Below are positions 53,201-64,000 of a stretch of 64,000 nucleotides of DNA, piece after piece. The position numbers and the translations under genes are program-made. Source of the DNA: Dirofilaria immitis (taxonomy: Eukaryota; Nematoda; Chromadorea; Rhabditida; Onchocercidae); NCBI GenBank assembly GCA_024305405.1, contig JAKNDB010000110.1:496001-560000 (forward strand), written 5' to 3'. Every line of letters starts with the position of its first letter. Within the stretch, counting starts at the first letter, position 1. A model generated the notes under the pieces. The model saw nothing but the letters and a program-made list of their open reading frames with translations, did not search any database and was not told the DNA's origin.

Positions 53201-56007
53201 TTTTCAGGGATCGAAGTAGACGAACGTGATGTGAATTCCGATAACGATTCTTCTGATAAACTAGAAGACTTGGTTAAGTCACCAGATATTTCTAAATGTC
53301 TTAATGGATCAATAATATCCATGCCATCTTCCGAACTTGACCCATTTTGCTAAAAAAAAAAAGTAACGCGATCACTTATATTTTAAAAAATCAGAAATTT
53401 CTCGCATTTCCCAAATTTCATAAGCCATATTACACCATAATTTCTTTTATTACATAGCATTTTTTGATTTCCAAACCAAAGATAACAAATAAGCTCAGAA
53501 CTCACCATCTTTAAGTTTGAAGAACCGGCACTTAAAGGCAAGCAGAATGAGGACTGAATATTGTTGCCAGCAAAATCCGTTGCTGCAGAAGATATGCTGT
53601 CAATATGAAAGTTTACTGGACTAGCTCTCAGTGAGCTCATACAACTGGCAACATCTGTTAACGAAAAAAAAGTAAAATTAAAGAAACCAATAAAAAAATA
53701 AGTAAAAGTAATTCAATATTTCAAACACCAAACTATAAAAACTGACGAGAAGACAAACTTGTCGACACATCAATATTTTGTTCTTTCACATCAGACTTTA
53801 AAATGGTTGACTGTTGTGGGTAAAATGACTGCACGTCAAGGACATCAAGCGGAGACGAAACTACTTTTTCAAGAAATTCCAAAGAAGCAACCACAACTTC
53901 ATTGTGAGGTGAAAACAGACAGCGTAATGAGTCGAGAATTATCTAGAATGATAATCAATGCAAATATTCTGGGCAAAGGACGGATATCACGAATCCAGAA
54001 CAAGTAAGGAAAAAGCAAAGCAAAGTTTAATTTCCTAACAGCGATCTAGTATTTCTAATCATTAAGTTGAAGAACCGTTTTAATGTTTCACTTACACGTC
54101 GCAGATTCTCCAATTCATATTCATTGTTCCTCAATAAATAAACAGGCCACAATAAACGCAGTGAATTCAGTATCCCAACTATCACATTCTTATTTTTTGT
54201 TCACTCACTTTAGATAACAGCTCTAAAAAAGTAGCTAGGCTTTTATTTTGATTTTCAAAACAAAAAAAAAAGAAATTGTGCAGCTGGGAATCAACATAAA
54301 ACAGTATATTTACTTAGAAAATGCAGAAAAACTTTTCTGCGTACAAATCCCGCATAAGTAGCCAGTTGACTTATAATGACAGCAGCTACCCGATTTGTTA
54401 CACCCGGTAGTTCCAAATTAGAAAGCGATACTTCATAAAGTTTCTGAAAACAAAAATCAAATCAAATTATTTCTCCTTCCAACTATTATAAAAATATTTT
54501 ATTTCAAGAATATCTTTCTGGAATTTACATCATATTAATTAATACTTCATACTAACCAAAACTCTGTCGTTTGGTAGTGTCTCAAAATCCGAACCAAGGA
54601 ATGCAAAAACTGAAGGAAGATATCTTTCCAAAGCAATCTGTACAGTTTCATCTGGACGGATCAAGATTTTTGGAAGAGCAGAAACTAAATGCATTCCTAT
54701 AGCTCTGAAAAAACTTAACAATATATGAATTAGCCATTTTAGATATGGCAAGTGCCACATGTATTTCTCAACTTCAAATCAACTGAAAGAACAGTGAATT
54801 CCAATTAACAATATTTCGCTAACCGTGAATGATTTATTTTCACATATTTTAAAGCATCCAATAACCGCGAAAGCGCAAAAATGAGTGATCGCGAAGATCC
54901 ATTTCGTTTAATTTCTGACATCAAAATAACAATAACCCTTGAAGCATTCACATCAAAAACCAAATGCTGCAATCGATCTCTAGTTTCGAAATCCACTTTC
55001 CGAATTAAGCAAAAATTCGTCACGTAAACACAAATAATGAAGAAAAATGTCGAATTACACACTGTTGAAAGAATAAAGAACGCAGTCACGGCTAGTCCAT
55101 AAATGCGCAAATCAGCAGAAACAATTCATTTAAACATTATTCTCTTGTTGTGATACCTACCCTTAGAACCGAGTCCATTGTTTGTTCACTTAACATACGA
55201 AGGTCACTGTTCCGATGACTGATGTATTCAAACAAAATTTTCACTGCACGGTTGAACTCATCATTGTATTTCGGATCTTTCCTGAAAGATGATCTAATGA
55301 ATGAAGAATCTCTTCCTAAAAAGAATGCATTCATCAGAATTTTTCGGTTATTCGATTATAAATGTAAGGCAACTAATGGTGCAATCACAATTCATGCAAT
55401 GGCTATGAATGCGCCGTCGGTAATTTCAACCACATAGAAGCCAATAATAGAACAATGCCTCGCTTCTTGAGATTTTTGGTGACAGCAAACACATCATTAA
55501 ACACAGATATTTAATCATATCTAGCTTCATACTATTTTTAAGTCAGCAAAAGCTAACCAGATTCTCAGTCGAACGAGCACGTCTCTGATATCTGAGAGAG
55601 CCGCATGCTCTTTTCCGCAAAGTTCCGATTTTTTGCTAAAAATTAAGAATTACTGGGACATAAAATGATCCTTCTGATTACTTACGAATATCACTTATTT
55701 TATCAACAAAAGAATAAGAATGTTAAGAATTGTAAAATTAAAAAACAACTTGAATCCAAGACTTTTACTAAGAAAGCCTATCTCAAAAACACTGTCAAAA
55801 ATTGCAAATGAATTCCTCATAATCTTAACTGGGATATTTATGCGACAACGAAATTACACAATTATCCAAATACATTATGTGGTATTCCCATACATAATTC
55901 ATAATCTGACCGTATTTACAATGAACAAGGACTAACCTTGATGCAGCTAGCGAATCTGATTTCCTGGCTATCTGCAAAACATTAAGAGCCTTCGAAAGAC
56001 GATCCAT
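38240..56007 (-). CDS. HTT: Huntingtin orthologue
   Basis: Very large HEAT-repeat scaffold protein linked to vesicle transport, autophagy and transcription. It runs on the minus strand from ATG at 56007 to TAA at 38240-38242 through dozens of exons. The first three exons are 55937-56007, 55558-55635, 55161-55281. Start MDRLSKALNVLQIARKS parallels the human N17 helix, but no polyglutamine or polyproline follows. Collinear matches to human huntingtin include SDLRMLSEQTMDSVLR (about 55.2 kb), SEIKRNGSSRSL (54.9 kb), LVSALPKILIRPDETVQIALE (54.6 kb), PTRVLQLWALVVVGTRINGD (48.3 kb), WRILWAGWNRRSNFDNFSMS then GVISSTPSG (43.5 kb), MSLLSDLFTEMDQYRF (42.3 kb), RVRTLQGCLFLL (41.5 kb) and CYHELRRQLLYIV near the end. 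A Ser/acidic disordered linker (LTKSSSLSEESLSEF) lies near 53.2 kb. Matches run from N to C terminus in order, so one gene, not two. Individual middle exon borders were not all fixed. Confidence 0.88.
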
Positions 56008-56037
56008 GTCACAAATTCTTAAACAATCATAAGAAAT

Positions 56038-56056
56038 CCCTACAAGAGAAAAAAAG
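56038..56056 (-). promoter_or_regulatory. Candidate trans-splice acceptor of huntingtin
   Basis: On the minus strand a strong pyrimidine tract (ctttttttctcttgtag) ends at 56040, about 33 nt before the huntingtin ATG and about 380 nt after the ninein stop. It may be the spliced-leader site of a downstream operon gene. Inference only. Confidence 0.4.
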
Positions 56057-56416
56057 ACTGCACACACACATACTATTTCTAAAGCATGTTTATAACTGGT
56101 ATTTTGTCGTAGAAACTTCGTTCATATCTCCATATTTATTGTAAAAGCTGCCAGCCTCACGCCTTCTACCTCAATTTTGAAATCAGATACACTAAAACCT
56201 CTTTCGCAAGCACAGCTAGCATTTAATAACTCATAAAAGGTGCTCTTATTCCACGCTTACGAAGGACTTTTTTATAATTTTTCTTTCTACATTTTTATAA
56301 CTGAGATTTCATCAAAATATAGGAAAAAAATTTCGTGGGAAAATGACCCACAAATTAAGCGGCAACTTCCACAAAGAAACCATATCTGCCTGCATAAAGA
56401 TCACAATTTATAAATT

Positions 56417-59400
56417 TTATTTCCATACCAAGTACAAGATAAAATTAGGAAATGCGAAGAAAAAGGAGTAAATTTGTATGCAGGAATGTGCAAAGTCATA
56501 ACTATTCCTCATCAATAGAGTAAACAGAGTGGATAAATCTCCCAAACGTGACGCTCTAGTCAACTGATCACTATATTCTCGAACCAACATTTTCACCAAT
56601 TCTGCTGATTCTGATAAGCGTGCATTGAGCAAAACATTCTCCGCTTTAAGTTGCTCTATCGTCGAAATATTAGTACTATCACGAGGTGTCCTTCGATATA
56701 CCCACGTACTTCTGGTAGCTGAGTACTCATCAACTGGTCGTCTAGTTCGCCAACTTTCAAAACTCTCTACACAACCAGAAGAGCACTTTGCAAAGTAAGC
56801 GCGTAGTTCTATAATTTTTTCACGAGCCGAACAAAGCCGATTGCTCAATTTTTTGATTTCGTTCTTTAAATGTGCATGTTCCTGAAAAATATTAATACTG
56901 TTCAGTTCTTTTTTAACCAGATAAGAAACTTTTCTAATTCTTTATTTGTATTGATTTTCCCATTTTAATCTCATCCAAAATCTCAAATGCGAGATGATTT
57001 GAAAATTTGGTACTCGTTTGAAACAAACCAAAACGAAAGCAAAATACATCTAAACAAGAAATAAAATGCTTACTTCGGCTGTACTATCAGCACTAGAAAT
57101 GACATCCTCAAAGCCACTTTCGACGATATTACTATCACCTGCTACCACTGCATAAATCTGCTTTAACTTTGTCCTCATTATTTCATAATGAGAGCATTTG
57201 GCATGTACCATCCAAGCATTCTAAATAGAATAAATTAGAAATAACAGCTATGATACAAAAAAGATTAAAAGTGATTATAATAAATATGTGAAGACATCCA
57301 CATTAGTGAGATGTCAATCGAAAAAAAAATTATGCTAAATCTACTGGATAAGGAATAATAAAACCACAACGATTTTACCTTACAAAAAGTTTTTGGCTGT
57401 GTCGATGCCTTTTCTATATTCAGCATATCGATGTCATTATTCCGATTAAACAAATTATATGAGTCATCATTTTTCCTACAAAATAAATGTAGCGATTGAA
57501 CTGAGTGTAAGAGGCTGGAATTTGATGATCGTAAAATGCTGAATCGAGAACAGAAGATTTCGAATACAAAATCAAACATATGATCGATTTTACTGCAATA
57601 AATACTAGTATTATTACTAATATTTTACTCTACTCTTCCATTACCTCCGTATTCCTTTAGTTTTCGCATGCTAATGTTGACTTACTCTTCTAATCCATCA
57701 CCGAAAGTCATTGCATACTGTCACACATAAGTTAACAATAAAAAATTTCTATTCTAGTACCAAATTTTACCGGAAATCCTCCTTCAACATACTGAATTTT
57801 AGTGGTTTAACGTTGGATAGAGATTGTACTGAGCCATGCGTATGAATGTTTTTCACATCTTCAAGAGCATTGATTTCGCTGTTATACTGCTAAATAACAA
57901 TCAATTAACACTTAATGTTGATTGATTGCCAGAAACTATTTATTAGTTTTAACAATATTCAAATGCTTTTTTTCATTACACAGTTGACACGAAATGTGGA
58001 AGTAGATTGTGTTTATTTAATTGGTGATAGATGATTTCATGTTTGAAAACTGTAAGCAAAGTATGACTTTAAATCTTAAAAGTAAAAGCTTTACCCCACG
58101 TGCATGGGTAAACAATTGAGAATCATCAGATGTTGATGGAGACATGAGCGTTTTTAGGCGGCTTAATTCGCATTCAAATTCTTCCTGTAATATGAAATTT
58201 CGATATATGCAAGTTTCTTGAAAATAAATTATTGCATTTATTGCATCTAATTCTAGGTATATATTTACAAACAAAACTAGAATACTAAAAAATTGGTAAG
58301 AGAATATAGAAAATTGCCTGCAATCGATCGATCATTTTCATTTTTTCCACTGCGAATTTACGCTCTAAAATATTTCTTTCGGCAACCAATTTTATTTGAA
58401 ATTGGCGCCGTTCTTTCTCGAAACTAAACAGTGTGTGATTAATGTAAGGAGGTTCAGTTTTCCATAGTTCTTCACTTTGTGAAGCACTAAATTCCGTGCA
58501 AGTTTACATAATATAAAAGTCTGTGGCATCGAGAAAGCAAATTATGCACTTATAAAAATAGTTTTAAATAGGAAGAGCAAGATTTCACATATTGAATTCA
58601 GTAATCCTCAATTATAAAATTGCCTTAGTGTAATTTGTCGCTGCTGATCAGTTAAAGCATCCACAAGAGTCTTATTAGCCGAATGCTTTAAGGCCACAAT
58701 TTCTTTTCGATGTTGTTCTTTGATTCGTTCTATCACATTATCTTGCGAATCCTCCAACAAGACTTGTTTAAGTTTTTTATTCAGACTAATGTTTGATATC
58801 CTTCCTTTGTCTCTTCCTGCATTCGCTACCCACTCATCTAAATTATTAATAACCTGGTGAACGATAAAGATGTTATTACTAATGATTTCGTAAAACTGAA
58901 TATGTTCAAACTGTTCCTGCTATTTTGACAGTTTCATTTTTAGAAAGAAAATTTATAATACGAATAAACATAAGTTAAATATGAAATACATACTTGACGA
59001 CGAGTTTTCTATAACCCTAGCAATTCGATCATGCCGACGTTTTCGTTCCTTGATTTTCAACATGCGACGTTTTCTGGATCTCATGAAAATAGACTCCGGC
59101 TCACTCTCCATATCTAAATAACTGATGTCATCATTGAGAAAATATCTTTTATTCTGATAACATTTTAGCAATCGACAGAATAAATTTGAGTGACATTTCA
59201 TTATAAGATATAACCAAAGTACACAATATATACCCGAAAGCGTATCAATTGGTCTGCATTCCCTGCGCCTTCTTAGAGCCAGTATTTCCAATTTAAATGT
59301 GCTAGTCCAGTGAAAATAAAGTGGTTCAACCATATTCAAACGACCATTACGTTTTTTCCCATTACTTGTTAATTCCTCTATTTTTTCCTGTAAGCTCTGG

Positions 59401-62324
59401 AAAATTTTATAGAACGTTACTGCAATAAAATTTTAAAGAACATTAATTCATTCACTTCTTTATGTATGAAGGCAATACTTGATGTTTACTAAATATTAAT
59501 TCAACATATACGAATAAGTTAAGGTATATCCATGAAAAAATTTCTCACAATTCGTTTTACAAAGTAAGAACAAATCTGATCCAGTTTTGCAGCTATAATA
59601 GAAGACTATTATTTTCTCTAAAAACAAGGAATGTCAAGCTTTCAAAATAAAAGTCATTCTATTCTTTTCATCCATATTCTTCTTTCCTGATGTTTTTATG
59701 ATATATTCTTGTATTGAGGAAGTAAGTGCATGCATGCTCATCTATTCAAATCATTAAATTCTAACAGTTCCTTCAAAAACCTTATTATGAGCAATAAGTA
59801 ATTCAACACGGTGTCTCAGCATAATTGTTGACTGTGTTTCTTCCATTGGTCGTGGTTGTAATGCTTTATTAAGTCTCGTTTCGCAAGTATCGGTTCATTT
59901 GCTCCAATTGCTGCATCGCTTCAGATAATTCCTTGGCTTCTTCTGTTATTCGCGTGCACTGACGCTCAAGTAATTGCAAACGAGTACGATATGATGATTC
60001 ATTTTTTCGAAATCGAGCAAGTTCTTCTTCCGCCTAAAAACGATTCTTTATTTCTTTTCTTCTGTAAGAGTTATGCCTCTAGAGAACTTCACTTCTCTAA
60101 ACACTCGAAACATTTCGAAATTTTTATACCGATATAAAATATTTTTCAAAATAACCTTTTCCAATTCAATTAACAAATCTTTTTTTCTTGAGAAAACCGT
60201 TCCTCTATTTGACTTATCTTTGTTCGATAGCGTTCATCAGAACTCCTACAACAGAAGCGGCGCTAGTTTCGTTAAAATTGGTAATTAATCCCAATAATGC
60301 GAAAAAGTTTGAGGAAAATCCAAATTAAATGATATAAATTATATTTCCGAGAATTGCGGGGAAGAACAGAAAAACAACTGCATACACGGATAATAAAAAA
60401 AGAAATAATAATAATTTCGCTTTCTAATGAAACTAACCTAAAGCGCCGTTCGTATGCTTGCTCAATAGAGAGCTGATTTTGTTCTAGTTCCTCGATCAGA
60501 AGAATATGCCTTTGGTTCGCTTGCTGGAACTGTTTATAAAATGCTCTGCACGCAATTCAGCTTCCTTTAGCGAACATCTAAAACTTTTTTAACTCTCATC
60601 CAAAAATATATTCTTCCATTAACAAACTTCTTTAGAATGTATTTTAAGAAATGGATGACTAAAAACGGTAAAACAGGGACGGGAAGTTTTTAAATCGTGA
60701 AACTTACTGGTAACAGATGGTACCATTAACATACCTTATATGATCAATGAAAGCATGAAGTGAAAGCAAGGCAACTCGAATAATAATGGATGCAGTTGGA
60801 GCAGCCGCTAAATTGCCTAATTGTCGCTCCAAGCCGCCACTGAGTGAGATAGCATTAATTGTTCCTTCAAGCGGCTGGCCGGAAAGCTGAATGGAAAAAG
60901 AATCGCAACTTACAAAATAAAATCTCTACACTTCTATATTTAGGAATCCATGATCTTCAATAGTATTCTATTTATTTTACCTTCAAGACATATAAACCCT
61001 GCTCAATACTAATACCGCATGCTCGCCAATACTCCAACAATTCCTGGCATCGAATAGTCCTAAAAATTAAAATGCAATTTTTATCACTGTTGGTGTATCA
61101 CAAGAAGAATGCGAATAAATAATGACTTCAAGGAATGTTTCAATATTTTAACAAACAACAGACAAAAATTTGGTATTTGTGCTACACGATTACCCAGTGT
61201 TAGAAGGATCCAGTGCTTCCGAACAAATTCACTGAAGGTACATAAGTTTCTGTTATAAAATTCACTTCTTCACTTAGCTGTTTCTGTATATGATAGTAGG
61301 TAAGGAACTGTGCTAATGTAATGCGTCCTACGTGGCTGGTATCCGCTTGATCAAAAATCTCATTGATCTCGACTATCCCAAGACTGAAAAATTGTTTTAC
61401 AAAGAATATTTCATTTTCAAGTTTAGAAAATTGCACATGAAGAGAATTGTTATACAGGAAAGCATTTACTTTTACATATAATTAAGGTTGAATCTAATAT
61501 TTAAGAATTCTATGAAAGGGATTTTTTCACTAAATTTTAAAGTTTACCTGTTTAATTCTGGCGTATTTTCGCACAAAACACGAGTATCATATCGAGTTAA
61601 AAACCATGAGGCTCAATTCCAAGCTCTAATAAATTTTTTTCCGCATTATTTCCAAGATTTTCTGCTACCGTGGTAACGCTGATAATATCTGGCAACAACT
61701 GCAGGAAGCGTTCTTTGAAAATCTTCAAATGAATGTTTTGAAGCTAAAAAATTCTTCCTTTTCTTCTCTCAATTAGTATTTAATTCCCCGATGACAAACT
61801 TAGCAATTTGAGTCTTTAGTGAAGACTGATCGTTATTGGTATTTGTTGTGACAGTAGTATTCGCAGAAATTTTTAGCACACTCTCATCAGACTCGTCAGC
61901 GTCGATCAAAAAATATCACTCATTTCAAGCTTTAAGTTACTCTGAGAGGAATTTAGCATTTCACCAAAAAGGAAAGATTTGTGTTCGAATTTAGAATAAA
62001 GGCTCCATACAATAAAAAATACCGTAAAATCGACAACTGTACAATCATTGAGTATGCGTTGAAGTATAACATCAGCAAAGGAAGAAAGATTGAGTTGAAT
62101 GCATAAATTTTGCAGACCAGATGCATCCAAGTGTGTCTCGCCATTTTTCGCACAACTTAGAAATAGCTTCAAAAAACTAAGTTTTCCTCTTTCAATAATT
62201 CATTTACAATGATTAGAGTGCTATCACAATCACTATATTTCGTCATACAATTACCGAACAAAAAACTCACTCTGTTGAGTTCTTTAATATGAAAATTTTC
62301 ATTGTCCAGTACCGAAGTTGTCAT
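56417..62324 (-). CDS. nin: Ninein-family microtubule-anchoring protein
   Basis: Ninein and ninein-like proteins anchor microtubule minus ends at centrosomes and other sites. The gene starts at ATG 62324 (exon 62271-62324, HFIKELNR-type end) and exon 2 starts at 62166. Domain order matches vertebrate ninein: EF-hand-like region with LFLSCAKNGETHLDASGLQNLC (near 62.1 kb), ELGIEPHGF, then EINEIFDQADTSHVGRITLAQF (61.3 kb) and ALDPSNTGTIRCQELLEYW with WRACGISIEQGL (61.0 kb), aligned to the ninein stretch ending in ILDTWQEEGI. Long coiled-coil exons follow from about 60.5 to 56.5 kb, including ERIKEQHRKEIVALKH (58.7 kb), KIKERKRRHDRIARV (59.0 kb) and IEQLKAENVLLNARLSESAEL (56.6 kb). Three frame jumps at 61908-61913, 61599-61603 and 61219-61220 look like base-count errors. 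The 3' end may differ, since the last exon could be spliced further. Nematode NOCA-1 is only a distant relative. Confidence 0.82.
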
Positions 62325-62812
62325 TCGTATGAATATTAATATATTTCCATGTTCTGTTCAGAAATAAATTAAACGAGTCAAAGACTGAAATTCTGACTTC
62401 CAATGGTTATGACGAATAGTGGAGATTTTAATTAGCAATAACGCTTTGCCAAAATGTGACTTCAGCACAAAGGAATTACTTCATACGATTTAACACAAAG
62501 ATAGATAAAACTGAAATAGTAAAACATGAATCTGAAAAAGAAAATTCTTAAGCAACAAAAATATTGCATGAGAAAAGGAGGAAGGAAAGGCTAACCAGCT
62601 GGTTTTAAATCAAGTGTGCAGCATCTAGCCTCGCAAGCAGCATTCGACCTAGTAGGGAGAAAGATTATTATCTTCAACGTTCGGATTATACGACACAAAA
62701 CTTATTGTTAATCGCACGCTGTCGGATCAGAGTAAACAACCATCCATCGATCAAAAGAAAGCTATCATACCCGCTAACAAACATCTACGATGTTAAGACG
62801 TTTAAATGACAC

Positions 62813-62876
62813 CCGCACACCACCACCACACACGCATACACATTCACACTACGCATGCGCACACATGCACACGCCG
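62813..62876. repeat. Imperfect CA-rich tract
   Basis: A stretch dominated by cac and aca units (caccaccacacacgcatacac and similar) in non-coding DNA upstream of the ninein gene. Confidence 0.7.
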
Positions 62877-63512
62877 TCTTCACACGACGAAATCTTCACC
62901 TCTTTTTGCAACAGATCGTGTCATGCCGAATTTTTTGCTATTTGCTAAGCGCCAGATAATTTAGCAGTGGTAACCTGATGAAGCAATCTGGCTTCGATCA
63001 GTCGAATAAGCTCGTTTCCTGCATGTCTGGACTTGTTTCGCTGATTTTGTTACGGGCAAATAAGGTATGCTAAGAATTGTGTCTTATAAAACTTAACAAG
63101 TTAAACCTGTCGTTTCATCATAGCCCGAATGGATTATATTCAATCACTTCTTGTAAATGTTCAAAAAGGCCTTCTAACAGAAAAAAAGGGTGAATGAATC
63201 TGACTATCACTTCATTATACTAAATCATCAATTAATTGAACTAAATTTGCTCTACTAAAGCATTTGATACATGCTTTCCCCACTGCAGAAGAGAAGTTTA
63301 TTGCTGACAAAACAAATAATAATATGGAAATAATTCATTATGAAACAAACAGAAGCATATGAGACTTCTTAAACCGTGTCCTAAATCCTAAATACTACAA
63401 CGAATGAATGCGTGAAACGAGAAGTGAATAAACAGTGCATAATTGATAGGAAATAATTTCTTGAAAAATTCAACAGACGGAGTTGTTTGTATCAAGAAAA
63501 TATGTATAAGAG

Positions 63513-63571
63513 GGAAAATAATCCTCCAAGAATGCAAAATATTGGAAAATAATCCTCCAAGAATGCAAAAT
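63513..63571. repeat. 28-bp direct duplication, 31-bp period
   Basis: Two perfect copies beginning ggaaaataatcctccaag (63513-63540 and 63544-63571) are separated by 3 bp in non-coding sequence. Confidence 0.9.
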
Positions 63572-64000
63572 CCCAAAAATTGATTTAAGGATTGCAAGAA
63601 ATTTGTTCATAACATAATGGAACACACTGTTCTGTTGAAAACCAAGAACGTCCCCACCCGCATCGCAAGTTTTATTATCAATATCAATCAGTCATCAATC
63701 CGGATAGATGGATTCACACATAAAAACAATATTTCGAACTGACTGCTACCAACAACTGTTCAGAAAAGTTGTTCGGTTCGTTGCACACAAAACAATCAAC
63801 AACGAATCAAATCTTGGATTTTCCCATTTGAAATTTGATAACTTTACTGCTTCAGCAAAAAATAGATTTGAAATGTTTCTGAAACATGATGATAACAACA
63901 TCTGACTCTGAATTATTGAAGCTAAATTTGCCGCGATCATTTCTGGAGTCACGTCAGACTGCATTTCAGATGTTTTCATGAAAATTCACACTTTGTCTCC

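Larger units (their letters stand above)
62325..64000. other. Upstream region of ninein gene
   Basis: An acceptor with AG at 62354-62355 precedes the ninein ATG by about 29 nt and leaves a four-codon upstream frame (MEIY) in the leader. A CA-rich patch lies at about 62813-62876. A possible short coding start on the minus strand (MKTSEMQSDVTPEMIAANL, about 63902-63979) could be the first exon of another gene, but no following exon was found. Confidence 0.4.

Noticed and set aside
63388..63979. Minus-strand frames as extra 5' exons of the ninein gene
   Set aside because: The ninein gene has its own ATG and the phases do not join; nothing else supports them.

Overview
The window reads as nuclear DNA of a nematode, most likely a clade III (spirurid or filarial-type) species. 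It is AT-rich, genes are cut by many short introns (about 40-400 nt) with TTTCAG/TTGCAG-type acceptors, and several start codons sit 8-35 nt after an unpaired acceptor, as expected for spliced-leader trans-splicing. The encoded families also fit: a nematode-type nuclear receptor, a divergent Cys-loop channel and a fast-evolving centromeric H3. The species call is an inference from gene content only.

Layout. 1-6.6 kb: no recognisable gene, simple repeats, upstream region of the next gene. 6.6-10.1 kb (+): LIM-domain-binding protein (ldb-1) with 29 consecutive prolines. 10.1-15 kb: AT-rich gap. 15-17.7 kb (+): Cys-loop ligand-gated ion channel whose 3' end is disrupted. 18.8-21.05 kb (-): decayed SLC16-type monocarboxylate transporter. 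21.05-24.8 kb: AT-rich gap with a hairpin and a degenerate repeat. 24.8-26.6 kb (-): CENP-A. 27.2-27.4 kb (+): small unidentified open frame. 27.4-32.4 kb (-): peroxisomal dihydroxyacetone-phosphate acyltransferase (GNPAT/acl-7 type) ending in Ser-Lys-Ile. 33.8-37.0 kb (-): nuclear hormone receptor. 38.2-56.0 kb (-): huntingtin orthologue with an N17-like start and no polyglutamine. 56.4-62.3 kb (-): ninein-family protein with N-terminal EF-hand region and coiled coil. 62.3-64 kb: upstream region and tandem duplications.

The genes serve unrelated basic functions: transcription cofactor, channel, centromere chromatin, ether-lipid synthesis, nuclear receptor, huntingtin scaffold, microtubule anchoring. 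I found no bacterial-type cluster, CRISPR array, intact transposon or viral element. The most notable contents are the holocentric-type CENP-A, the complete nematode huntingtin, and the closely spaced co-oriented ninein-huntingtin pair, which may be an operon.

A caution for any reuse: in three conserved genes (ldb-1, GNPAT, ninein) the protein homology jumps frame at short homopolymers (T5-T6, A4-A7, C4). These look like single-base length errors in the assembly rather than real mutations, so naive gene prediction will truncate these genes. Protein assignments come from my recall of family sequences; no database search was run.
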